From Marinisporobacter sp. (lineage in GTDB: Bacteria; Bacillota; Clostridia; Peptostreptococcales; Thermotaleaceae): a stretch of 64,000 bases of DNA. Position 1 is the first letter of the stretch, and each line of letters starts with the position of its first letter. The translations under genes and the position numbers were made by a program. The notes beneath the pieces were generated by a model that worked only from the letters and a program-made list of their open reading frames with translations, was not told the DNA's origin and did no database searches. Shown one piece after another: positions 47,096 to 54,939 of this stretch. The DNA is taken from contig JAOARV010000020.1 in assembly GCA_025210395.1 (NCBI GenBank), forward strand, positions 25,318 to 89,317, read 5' to 3'.

Positions 47096-48814
47096 CTATT
47101 CAGGCATTATAGGTGTTGGCTTAAAATCCTTAGGGAAATATAAAGTACCATTTTCATCCCATCTATATCCAGCATCCTCAAGTTCTTTTATTGCCTTATC
47201 TAAATCAAAGTCAAGTTTTTCTATTTCTTGATTTGTCCAGAAGGTATTATCTTCTGAAACAAGTGAAAATGTCTTCAATGCGCCACCATCAAATACTACA
47301 GATACAACTTTTTGTCTTGGTATAGCCATTGTTAAAGCACGTCTTGCATATACATCCTCAAATGGTGCTTTTCTTAAATTGTAATGTATTACATAACTAC
47401 CCATATCAGACAATTCAACAACCTCTATATCAGGGTTCTTATTCACTTCTTCTAGATCTAAAGGAGATAGATTATGGGAAGACATTTCTACTTCACCAGC
47501 AACTAATCCTTGTACGATCCCTAGTGACTGAGCATAAGGTGTTCTTATAATACCGTCTATCTTAGGTACTTGAAAATGATTTTCATTGGATTTTAATACA
47601 AATTCCTCACTAGGTCTCCAATAATCAAATATAAATGGTCCCGAGCCAATAGCAGGAATATTTTCCCATGTAAGTACCCCTTCTGCTCCTTTTTCTTGGA
47701 GTACCTTACTCCAAATATGCTCAGGAAGAATTAGACATAAGGAAAGTGTATTTGATATAAATGGTGCATAAGGTTCTTTAAGCTTGAAAGTCACTTTATT
47801 ATCTCCTGTGATTTCAACAGATTCAATACTTTTTATATGGGGTGCATATGTTGGTGATTTCACTTTCTTAGCGAAATCAAATGTAAACTTTACATCTTCT
47901 ACAGTAAGAGGTTCTCCATCGTGGAACTTTACATCATCTCTAATAGTCACTTCAATAGTCTGATCATCTACTTTGTTAATATTATTCGCTAACCAATTAA
48001 CTGGTTTACCCTCTATGTCTAGCCTTACCAATGGGTCATAGATGTTCTTAAGCATATAAATATCTTGTCCCGTTTTAGTTGTTAATGGATTTAAAAGGGT
48101 AATATCATTTCCTTGACCAAGATTTAGAATCTTATCCTCTGTTATAGGAGTTATATTCATAAAGTTCCAAAAACTATATAACCCTAACCCAATTCCAGGT
48201 GTTACATTCTTAAATTTTTTCTTATTATACGCATTTTTCAATACTGCTTTAAACATAGGAGGCTGCGGTACATCCTTTGCTAGAAGCTCTTGCATTTTTT
48301 TTGCAGCTTTTTGCCTTTCTTTCATATCAAGATTAGTTGCAAATATATCAACCAACTCTTCATACTTTGGATTAATATATCCAGCTACATTGTATCCCCC
48401 CTCTTTAGCTTCTTCAGCAGAATTCATAGAAACCAACCAATGATATGGATCCACTCTTTCTGGTTTTCCTCCCCATCTAATCATAAAAACATCATGTTCA
48501 TGAGCCTTCATCCCTTTTGCAGACATGGTAGCCCATTCTAGTGTTTCAGTATTTACGCGAAAACCTAATTTCCTCCAATTTTCTGCTATCATAAGCCCTG
48601 CTTCATATCTTATGGGGTCTTTTGTTTGTGACTGAATCCAAAAATTAATCTCGGGTACTTTATCAGCTTCATCTAACTCGGATGCAGGTGTTACAGTAAT
48701 ATTTCCTTTTGATGGATCCTTTACTTGTTGTTTTCCACATGCAGTTACTATGCTCAATAGCATAGTCAACATAGTAATTATAGCAATAACCTTCCTCATC
48801 TTTTTCACTTTCAA
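47096..48814 (-). CDS. Peptide-type ABC substrate-binding lipoprotein with circularly permuted domain order
   Basis: 572 residues. Signal peptide and lipobox (VTAC, Cys 26). The SBP family 5 fold is present but its order is rotated: residues about 55-222 (RYEAGLMIAENWRKLGF, DVFMIRWGGKPERVDPYHW) match what is normally the C-terminal segment, while 228-572 (NLGQGNDITLLNPLTTK, FHDGEPLTVEDVKFTFDF, GSGPFIFDYW, VYARRALTMAIPRQK) match the usual N-terminal and middle parts, ending at EDAGY. Captures a peptide or similar compound outside the cell. TTG start with AGGAG at seven bases. First gene of the operon, behind a sigma-54 promoter. Confidence 0.88.
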   Translation of the reverse strand: MKVKKMRKVIAIITMLTMLLSIVTACGKQQVKDPSKGNITVTPASELDEADKVPEINFWIQSQTKDPIRYEAGLMIAENWRKLGFRVNTETLEWATMSAKGMKAHEHDVFMIRWGGKPERVDPYHWLVSMNSAEEAKEGGYNVAGYINPKYEELVDIFATNLDMKERQKAAKKMQELLAKDVPQPPMFKAVLKNAYNKKKFKNVTPGIGLGLYSFWNFMNITPITEDKILNLGQGNDITLLNPLTTKTGQDIYMLKNIYDPLVRLDIEGKPVNWLANNINKVDDQTIEVTIRDDVKFHDGEPLTVEDVKFTFDFAKKVKSPTYAPHIKSIESVEITGDNKVTFKLKEPYAPFISNTLSLCLILPEHIWSKVLQEKGAEGVLTWENIPAIGSGPFIFDYWRPSEEFVLKSNENHFQVPKIDGIIRTPYAQSLGIVQGLVAGEVEMSSHNLSPLDLEEVNKNPDIEVVELSDMGSYVIHYNLRKAPFEDVYARRALTMAIPRQKVVSVVFDGGALKTFSLVSEDNTFWTNQEIEKLDFDLDKAIKELEDAGYRWDENGTLYFPKDFKPTPIMPE

Positions 48815-48860
48815 ATTTATTCTCCTTTCGTTATAGGAATAATGATTTATTTTTTATATT

Positions 48861-48876
48861 TGCAAGAATTATGCCA
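48861..48876 (-). promoter_or_regulatory. Sigma-54 (-24/-12) promoter of the catabolic operon
   Basis: Minus strand TGGCATAATTCTTGCA: TGGCA and TTGCA with GG and GC spaced ten bases, matching TGGCAC-N5-TTGCW. It lies 47 bases before the binding-protein start codon. Confidence 0.88.
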
Positions 48877-48946
48877 TATTTTTTCATTTGTTTATCCCTT
48901 CAGAATGTTCAGAATTGAAAGATAATTAGAGTTTTAGTAAAAATAT

Positions 48947-48992
48947 TTGTATTAATTGTTTTAACATTCACCACTTAATACATTTAATACAA
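48947..48992. promoter_or_regulatory. Candidate upstream activating sites for the sigma-54 regulator
   Basis: TTGTATTAA (48947-48955) and TTAATACAA (48984-48992) are a perfect 9-base inverted repeat; a third half-site TTAATACA is at 48975-48982. They lie 70-115 bases upstream of the -24 element, the usual enhancer range. Confidence 0.45.
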
Positions 48993-49001
48993 TTATAATT
49001 T

Positions 49002-51008
49002 TTATATATTTAGATGGGCTATACCTTTTTGTGTTATTTTCGTACCACCTCTTCCTTTAGAAATACTTACCAACCCCATACTTTTAAGAATTAGGAGCTC
49101 TTTTCTAACCTCTTGTTCACTTAAAAAAATAGACATCTTCATCAACTCATTAGATATTTGTTTTCTTCCTATCTTCATATTTTGCTTATTTTTATCATAT
49201 AGTATTCTCAATATGGCTTCTCTTTTTCTTTGGAATTCTAGTTTAGTCGTATTTATTGCGTCTACGGTCCTATCATTATTTTTCATATTATCTGGTAAAT
49301 CACTAAGAGAAATTTTTCTTTTACCTAAATTAATCATGTATTCTATACAATTTCTCAACTCACGTATATTTCCATCCCAAGAGTATTTAGTGAAATAATC
49401 TCTAACATCTTCATCTAAAACTAAATACTCCCCACGATTTTTGATGATCTTATCAAAAATTTCTAAAACATCATCTCCACGATTTCTTAATGGCGGAATA
49501 TTTAGAGGGAGAACGCTTAACCTATAATATAAATCCCTTCTAAACTTTCCTTCTTTCACTTGCCTTTTTAAATCTATATTTGTAGCTACTATGATTCTTA
49601 CATTTATATCTATAATATGATTACTGCCTATTCTCATAATTTCTTTTTCTTGTAATACTCTTAATAATCTTGTTTGTAAATGAAAGGGAATCTCTCCTAT
49701 CTCATCTAGAAATAAAGTTCCATCATTAGCAATTTCAAAAAGACCTCTTTTTCCGCCTTTTTTAGCACCTGTAAATGCCCCCTCTTCATATCCAAACAAT
49801 TCACTTTCCAAAAGATTTTCGGGTATAGCCGAACAATTTACAGCAACAAATTGTTCTTTTTTCCTTCTCGAATGATTGTGTATCACATGTGCTAATAGTT
49901 CTTTACCGGTTCCACTTTCACCAGTAATAAGTACTGTTGAATCACTTTTAGCCATTCTGACCGCAATATCTTTTACTTTCTGTATTTCATAGCTCGAGCC
50001 AATCATATCGTTTATAGTATATTTAGATTTATGTCCTTTATCTTTAAGCTCTTTTTTATACAAATGTATTTTCATCTCAGCATCATTATATTTTTTGAGT
50101 ATTACTAAGCCATAATCATTACTACCTATTGTTATTTTAGGTACAATATTACAAATTAAATGTGTATTATTTATTTTGATAATGGTTTCCACAAATTCTC
50201 CCTCAAAAATAATATTTTTATCAATAGGAATAATATCTGTAATTTTTTTTCCTAAAATATTATGTGTAGCTTTATTAAGAAAAACTTGAACACTATTACT
50301 ACTACTAGTCACCTCCCCTACACTATTAAAAATCAATACCCCTTCGTTTAAGTTCTCAAAAAGTACATTGATAATATTTTCTAGCATAAATCTTTCACTT
50401 ATTACAAAAGAAACGCCATCGTTATTCACTTTCTTTACACTACTTCTCTGCATAAGTTTTCCTAATAATTTCTTTTTATCCAAATCAAAATAGGATATGA
50501 TTTCTAAAAAAGTTTTTGTATCTAAAGTAGTATTAAAAATATCTATCACTTTCCCTCCGTAATTAGGTACTAAATCAAGTTCTCCTTGACTCAATATAAT
50601 ATTTACTTTTTTATATTTTTCAATACCAGGATAGTAAGGATGTAGATCTAAATCCGTTCTCCCAAGTGCATATATAAGATATATACTCTCGGATACTGTC
50701 TTAGGTCCTACATTCACCACAAGAGCTTCTGAACCATATGGTATTTCTTTTATTTTTTCAATTCCTTCATAACTTAAACTCTTTACAATTTTAATAATTT
50801 TACAGTGTTGATTAACATATTTCATAATATTATCAATAATCGTGTATGTAGTAATTAATACCATATCATAATCACGGACCATTTGAATATTATTGCTATC
50901 CGATGTAACATAATCAATTTGAATTTCGTCAACAAAAAAATCCCTTAATTCTTGACAATAGTATCTTCCTATACCTTTTGCTTTAGCGACTACAATTAAT
51001 TTTTTCAT
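49002..51008 (-). CDS. Sigma-54-dependent enhancer-binding regulator
   Basis: 668 residues. N-terminal sensor region (1-190) of the PrpR-N type, a PAS-like region (about 205-310), AAA+ domain with Walker A GESGTGKE (363-370), GAFTGA (410-415) contacting sigma-54, and Walker B TLFLDEIGE; the end is a winged-helix region (VRKELLILKSMGLVSISKGR) instead of a Fis helix. It should activate the operon promoter when an effector binds. ATG 51008 with AAAGGAACGG upstream; an in-frame TTG ten codons earlier is possible. Confidence 0.9.
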   Translation of the reverse strand: MKKLIVVAKAKGIGRYYCQELRDFFVDEIQIDYVTSDSNNIQMVRDYDMVLITTYTIIDNIMKYVNQHCKIIKIVKSLSYEGIEKIKEIPYGSEALVVNVGPKTVSESIYLIYALGRTDLDLHPYYPGIEKYKKVNIILSQGELDLVPNYGGKVIDIFNTTLDTKTFLEIISYFDLDKKKLLGKLMQRSSVKKVNNDGVSFVISERFMLENIINVLFENLNEGVLIFNSVGEVTSSSNSVQVFLNKATHNILGKKITDIIPIDKNIIFEGEFVETIIKINNTHLICNIVPKITIGSNDYGLVILKKYNDAEMKIHLYKKELKDKGHKSKYTINDMIGSSYEIQKVKDIAVRMAKSDSTVLITGESGTGKELLAHVIHNHSRRKKEQFVAVNCSAIPENLLESELFGYEEGAFTGAKKGGKRGLFEIANDGTLFLDEIGEIPFHLQTRLLRVLQEKEIMRIGSNHIIDINVRIIVATNIDLKRQVKEGKFRRDLYYRLSVLPLNIPPLRNRGDDVLEIFDKIIKNRGEYLVLDEDVRDYFTKYSWDGNIRELRNCIEYMINLGKRKISLSDLPDNMKNNDRTVDAINTTKLEFQRKREAILRILYDKNKQNMKIGRKQISNELMKMSIFLSEQEVRKELLILKSMGLVSISKGRGGTKITQKGIAHLNI

Positions 51009-51167
51009 AAAATATCCGTTCCTTTCATATTTATTCAAAATACAAATCCTAAAAATTCATTTGTATTGCTTTTATATCCATAAAAATAACGCCTTAAGCT
51101 AATTTGAATTTAGTATAAGACAAAAAAAATTATTTATTCGAAATAAGTTACTATTACATAGATCTAT

Positions 51168-51213
51168 AAAAAAAGACAGCTCTCTATCAAAACTTCGAGA
51201 GCTGTCTTTTTTT
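51168..51213 (-). terminator. Terminator after the recombinase gene
   Basis: Perfect 14-base stem AAAAGACAGCTCTC / GAGAGCTGTCTTTT, 12-base loop, T run on both sides. It isolates the recombinase unit from the regulator gene. Confidence 0.88.
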
Positions 51214-51239
51214 ATAACACAAAATTAAAATCAATCCAC

Positions 51240-52805
51240 TTAAAAATTCCAATAAACCTTTACCCTTTGATTTTTTTCCTCTTGATTCTTCTCTCCTATT
51301 TCAATATAGTCTATGAACTGATTTACCATCCCACGGGTTAGCTTTTTAAAATTCTTATAATTTTTAACGACTTCCTCCTTATAATTCCTATTCTCCATTT
51401 TATTTTTTATTGTACTAATCTCTTCCTTTATCTTATCTTTTCTTTGAATCAGTTGTTCTTTATCTTTCGTAAATTTACTATTTAATTCTTTAAATTGCTT
51501 CTCATTAATTACCTGCTTCACTTTATCCATATATAAATTCTTAATTATATGATCTTTATCCATAATCAACTTCCCAATATCATTCACTTTCTTTTCCAAT
51601 GTATATAAATTTCTAACCCATATATCTTCTTTATTTAATCTATCCACTAACTCCTTACTATTCACATTTTCCATATAGTTCTTGATTTTATCAAAAATAA
51701 TCTCTTCTAACACATCTAATCGAATACTATGACTTGTACATAATTGTTTTATTGAACCCCTTGCATATAGTTTGCATCTTAGATATTCATATCCATTACT
51801 TGATCTGACCTTATTCATACTACTTTTACAATCCATACATCTCACTTTTCCTGCCAATAGATGTATCTTTCCTTTTTTAGTCTTTCTAACTTTATTTTCA
51901 AATATTTTTTGGACAGCATAAAATACTTCATGTTGGATAATGGCTTCATGCTTATTTTCTACCTTAATCCATTTGTTTTCTGGATTTTGTATAATCTTTT
52001 TAGACTTATAATTTATTTTTTTTCTCTTTCCTTGAACCATATTTCCAATATAAACTTCATTTTTAAGAATTCTTCTAATGGTAGTTTTATTCCATAATCC
52101 ATAACCATCTGTCTGAGAGGAATTTTTATATTTAAATCCTCTATCCCGTTTGTATTTAGTAGGGTTAGATATCCCCTTTTCATTAAGGATATTTGCAATA
52201 TTTTGTGTTCCATATCCTTCTAGATACCAGTTAAATATACTTTTTACAATATAATCAGCCTTTTCATCGATAATCAGCTTATTATGATCTTGTGGATCTT
52301 TTTTGTATCCATAGGGTGCAAAAGAACCTATAAATTTTCCTTCTTCTCTTTTTATTTTAAAGGTAGCTCTTATGGCTTCACTAATATCCTCACAATACCA
52401 CTCATTCACAAGTCCATTGATTTGCCTTGATTTTTTATTTCCTTTATCTAAAGTATCTACATGATCCGTTATACTTATAAACCGTATTCCCCACTCTGGA
52501 AATTTTCTGTGTAGATATTTCTCAATCACTTCCATATTTCTCGAAAACCTTGACTGATGTTTACATAGTATCATATCAAATTTTCTATTTTGTGCATCCT
52601 TTATCATTTGATTAAAATCAGGTCTATTTGTATCTAATCCAGAATAATTATCATCACTATAAATTTTAAAAATTTCCCACTTATTCTCTATGGCATATTG
52701 TGTTAATAACATTTTTTGATTCTGGATACTTTCGCTCTCATCAAAAATATTATTTTTATCCTTATCTTCATCACTAAGTCTACAATATATAGCAATTTTA
52801 ATCAT
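51240..52805 (-). CDS. Large serine site-specific recombinase
   Basis: 521 residues. Resolvase domain (1-150) with catalytic Ser 11 in YCRLSDED, YSGLDTNRPDFNQMI and the arginine motif HQSRFSRN; Recombinase domain (about 160-270); zinc ribbon with CMDC...CKLYARG...C (about 318-350); long coiled coil (about 375-480). This is the SpoIVCA/TnpX class, which integrates and excises DNA at short core sites. ATG 52805, ten bases after GAGGAG. It sits at the right edge of the element and follows a small coupled ORF. Confidence 0.95.
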   Translation of the reverse strand: MIKIAIYCRLSDEDKDKNNIFDESESIQNQKMLLTQYAIENKWEIFKIYSDDNYSGLDTNRPDFNQMIKDAQNRKFDMILCKHQSRFSRNMEVIEKYLHRKFPEWGIRFISITDHVDTLDKGNKKSRQINGLVNEWYCEDISEAIRATFKIKREEGKFIGSFAPYGYKKDPQDHNKLIIDEKADYIVKSIFNWYLEGYGTQNIANILNEKGISNPTKYKRDRGFKYKNSSQTDGYGLWNKTTIRRILKNEVYIGNMVQGKRKKINYKSKKIIQNPENKWIKVENKHEAIIQHEVFYAVQKIFENKVRKTKKGKIHLLAGKVRCMDCKSSMNKVRSSNGYEYLRCKLYARGSIKQLCTSHSIRLDVLEEIIFDKIKNYMENVNSKELVDRLNKEDIWVRNLYTLEKKVNDIGKLIMDKDHIIKNLYMDKVKQVINEKQFKELNSKFTKDKEQLIQRKDKIKEEISTIKNKMENRNYKEEVVKNYKNFKKLTRGMVNQFIDYIEIGEKNQEEKNQRVKVYWNF

Positions 52806-52819
52806 TCAATAAACGCTCC

Positions 52820-52951
52820 TCAATGTATATGCATATTACTTTCATGATTTTTTATCATATAAAAAAGTAACTCTTCAAAACGTTTTATTCTTTTTTTCTC
52901 ATCTTTATTTTTAAAAACATCTTCAACAATTATATTGATTTTTGCAGACAA
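52820..52951 (-). CDS. Small ORF upstream of the recombinase; candidate directionality factor
   Basis: 43 residues: MSAKINIIVEDVFKNKDEKK then RIKRFEELLFYMIKNHE and a short tail. TTG start at 52951, five bases after GGGGG. Its TGA overlaps the ribosome site of the recombinase, so both are translated together. Small partner proteins near serine recombinases set excision versus integration, e.g. SprB of SPbeta; similarity to any is not established. Basic and helical, suited to bind protein or DNA. Confidence 0.6.
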   Translation of the reverse strand: MSAKINIIVEDVFKNKDEKKRIKRFEELLFYMIKNHESNMHIH

Positions 52952-52968
52952 ATTAATCCCCCTGATAA

Positions 52969-52996
52969 ACTCTATGAAAAATATCCTTTGTCCTAT
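52969..52996 (-). promoter_or_regulatory. Sigma-E-like promoter of the recombinase unit
   Basis: ATA (52996-52994), 17-base spacer, CATAGAGT (52976-52969): one mismatch to CATACAnT. It lies 18 bases before the small ORF. spoIVCA of B. subtilis is also mother-cell sigma-E controlled. Confidence 0.45.
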
Positions 52997-53089
52997 GTAT
53001 AATTTTTTCTCTAATCTGAAAATAAAAAAGGAAACCTTACAGATTATGTTTTTTACATAGATTCTTTTTTTATAATATTTATTTTGTAC

Positions 53090-53389
53090 TTAAAAAACCC
53101 CTTCCTGAGGTGCTGTTCCATCTAACATAGCTATCTTTAAATCTGGTATCACAATTCCATCTAATGAATCATTATCGGATGAGCATTGATGAAACTCTAC
53201 ATCATACCCTTTATCTACCATCTCATAGCCTATTTTTTTCATAAAAGAGGATTTTCCTACACCAGGTCCTCCTTTAATAACAAATAATCTTTTTGCGTCA
53301 TTTCCGATGATATAATCGTAATAAGAGTAAAATCCCTTTGCTGTATTTCCTCCTGGAAATATTTTTTTGATCCAACCTTTTTTACCCAT
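53090..53389 (-). CDS. Split P-loop ATPase gene (PRK06851-like), 5' part of 94 codons plus element tail
   Basis: ATG 53389 with AAAGGGGG eight bases before. Residues 1-94 are the N-terminal P-loop domain: IKKIFPGGNTAKGFYSYYDY, Walker A KGGPGVGKSSFMKKIG and VIPDLKIAMLDGTAP. After Pro94 (53110-53108) the reading frame enters the element: QEGVF then stop. Unrearranged, it would give a 99-residue truncated protein with Walker A but no second domain. The rest of the gene is at 35789-36607. The intact protein would be 366 residues with tandem ATPase-like folds. Function unknown. Confidence 0.88.
   Translation of the reverse strand: MGKKGWIKKIFPGGNTAKGFYSYYDYIIGNDAKRLFVIKGGPGVGKSSFMKKIGYEMVDKGYDVEFHQCSSDNDSLDGIVIPDLKIAMLDGTAPQEGVF
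53108..53110. other. Attachment core, right junction
   Basis: Minus strand GGAACAGCACCT^CAGGAAGGG: host codons (GGA ACA GCA CCT) to the left, element to the right. Paired with the core at 36608-36610. Confidence 0.75.
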
Positions 53390-53590
53390 ATGTTTTACCC
53401 CCTTTTAATGAATTTCTCTATATCACTACTATTATTCTATTTTATTTTTTATTTTTTGTGTTTGTACCTCCTTCTTTTCTTCTATTAAAATAATAACTAT
53501 TTTCATCCCTTTAATAGTTTTCTCCCATTCTCAGCTGAAATTATGGTATTAAGCTTAATCATTCTTATTGATGAAAATATATGCTTGTAA

Positions 53591-53707
53591 AGAACAGAAA
53601 CTCATTCCTATTACAAAAAAAATAATCCGAACAATATTATTTTCTATGAAAGAGATCCTGGTGAAGGAATTGATAAAGATATAAAACTTTACTTTGTTAC
53701 AATTTAG
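53591..53707 (+). pseudogene. Remnant of an unrecognised coding sequence
   Basis: In the 372-base stretch 53390-53761 without a gene, an open frame of 38 codons without a start codon ends at TAG 53707 (contains NPNNIIFYERDPGEGIDKD). Composition is gene-like. A 6-base inverted repeat AGTATG/CATACT lies at 53715-53733. The rest of the stretch shows nothing else. Confidence 0.3.
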
Positions 53708-53761
53708 CTTTTACAGTATGCTTTAAACATACTATGGAAATACTATTTTAGAGGTGATGGT

Positions 53762-54730
53762 ATGAAAATATTAAAAAAACATATTCTTTTATTGATGACT
53801 CTTTTTATCATTTTTTCTTCTGCTTCCTGTTCAAAAAAACCTCAAAAACCAAGCTCTAAATCTGAAAACGAGCCAAAGCCTTTACCTAAAGTAGTAGAGG
53901 AAATAGAAAAGGATGCATTAAAAATTATGAATACAGCAGATATGGTCCCCTACTTTCAAAGAGTCATTGTAGAACAAAAAAATATCAAAGAAAAAGAAAA
54001 AATGGAAAAAATGCAAATGGCTCAAAAAAACAATCAAGATCAAAAGAAACAAGAAGAACCTAGTAAAGATCCTCAACAGCAAGAACAAGAAAAGCCAAAA
54101 CCTAAAGCGATTGAAGAAAGTGTCCTTGCAGAATTATTAAAGAAAGAGAAAGTGACTTCTGAGGATAATCAAGCAGAAAAGCCTCCAAAAGATATTGCTG
54201 AAACATGGAAAAAAATCAATGAGACCATTGTAGGCATGCACAATAAGTGGAATGTATTAGAGCCACAATTAACAACAGCAAGTGTTTCTCCTGATATTAT
54301 TACAGAATTCGAAGACACACTAGATACACTCACTAAATATGGAATCGAACAAAACTATTTTGGTACAATGACTACTGCTAATGAGCTTACTTCTTATTTA
54401 CCTAAATTTATGCCCTATTTTAAAAAAGAAGTTCCACCTACAGTATATACATTAAAATATCTTACAAGAAATATCGTATTGCAAGCAGCTATGGAAAACT
54501 ATTCTATATGTCAAGAAAATCTAAATCAAATCAAAGAACAGGGACAAACCCTAAAATCTGATCTAATAGAAAAGAAAGCTAAAGCTACTGCGGATAAATT
54601 TGATGCATCTGTAATCAATTTAGAAAAGTCTATTGCAAAAAAAGATATGAATCTCATTCGAATTAATGCAAGCATTGTTATGAAAAATATCATGTTAATG
54701 ATGGATGATTTAGCTAAATCTACCTCATAA
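53762..54730 (+). CDS. Putative lipoprotein
   Basis: 322 residues. Signal peptide with lipobox-like SSASC (Cys 23). Residues 25-140 are Lys/Glu/Gln/Pro-rich and probably unfolded (e.g. NNQDQKKQEEPSKDPQQQEQ); residues 150-320 form a helical domain (ETWKKINETIVGMHNKWN). No known domain recognised. ATG 53762 behind AGAGGTGATGG. Expected to sit on the outer face of the membrane, with the linker spanning part of the wall. Confidence 0.75.
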   Translation: MKILKKHILLLMTLFIIFSSASCSKKPQKPSSKSENEPKPLPKVVEEIEKDALKIMNTADMVPYFQRVIVEQKNIKEKEKMEKMQMAQKNNQDQKKQEEPSKDPQQQEQEKPKPKAIEESVLAELLKKEKVTSEDNQAEKPPKDIAETWKKINETIVGMHNKWNVLEPQLTTASVSPDIITEFEDTLDTLTKYGIEQNYFGTMTTANELTSYLPKFMPYFKKEVPPTVYTLKYLTRNIVLQAAMENYSICQENLNQIKEQGQTLKSDLIEKKAKATADKFDASVINLEKSIAKKDMNLIRINASIVMKNIMLMMDDLAKSTS

Positions 54731-54763
54731 AAGCATCATATACAAGATGATGCTTGTTTTTTT
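54731..54763 (+). terminator. Terminator after the lipoprotein gene
   Basis: Stem AAGCATCAT / ATGATGCTT, 7-base loop, then T run. Confidence 0.85.
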
Positions 54764-54910
54764 ACATAAAAATACAGGAGCAATAGCGAAAGATCTTTAA
54801 GACGTTTGCCAGATAAAAAATTGGACTAAATCCTAAGACTTCCCTTTCCCTATCATCCTGTACAATAATATTATTTGTCTTTTTTTTAATATTATACATC
54901 ATCAATTTTA

Positions 54911-54936
54911 AAAAGACACCCTTAGATAGGTGTCTT
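54911..54936 (-). terminator. Terminator after nadE
   Basis: Stem AAGACACC / GGTGTCTT, 8-base loop, followed by TTTTAAAA on minus. Confidence 0.8.
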
Positions 54937-54939
54937 CTA

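Larger units (their letters stand above)
36608..53107. mobile_element. Skin-like 16.5-kb intervening element with serine recombinase and catabolic cargo
   Basis: The element is bounded by AGG at 36608-36610 and 53108-53110 (CCT on the minus, coding strand), which gives a length of exactly 16,500 bp. It separates codon 94 from codon 95 of a P-loop ATPase gene; excision restores 366 codons in frame. It holds a large serine recombinase near its right edge, a small ORF coupled to it, a sigma-54 regulator and a twelve-kilobase catabolic operon, with a terminator 30 bases from the left edge. No phage, conjugation or replication genes are seen. Gene-interrupting elements with edge recombinases (B. 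subtilis skin in sigK) are the precedent. Confidence 0.88.

Noticed and set aside
36608..53107. Reading the element as a prophage or conjugative element
   Set aside because: No capsid, terminase, lysis, relaxase or replication genes are seen; only a recombinase plus metabolic genes.
53041..53107. Imperfect dyad AGATTATGT/ACATAGATT near the right edge as a recombinase binding arm
   Set aside because: The pairing is only partial, and no matching copy is visible near the left edge, so no claim is made.
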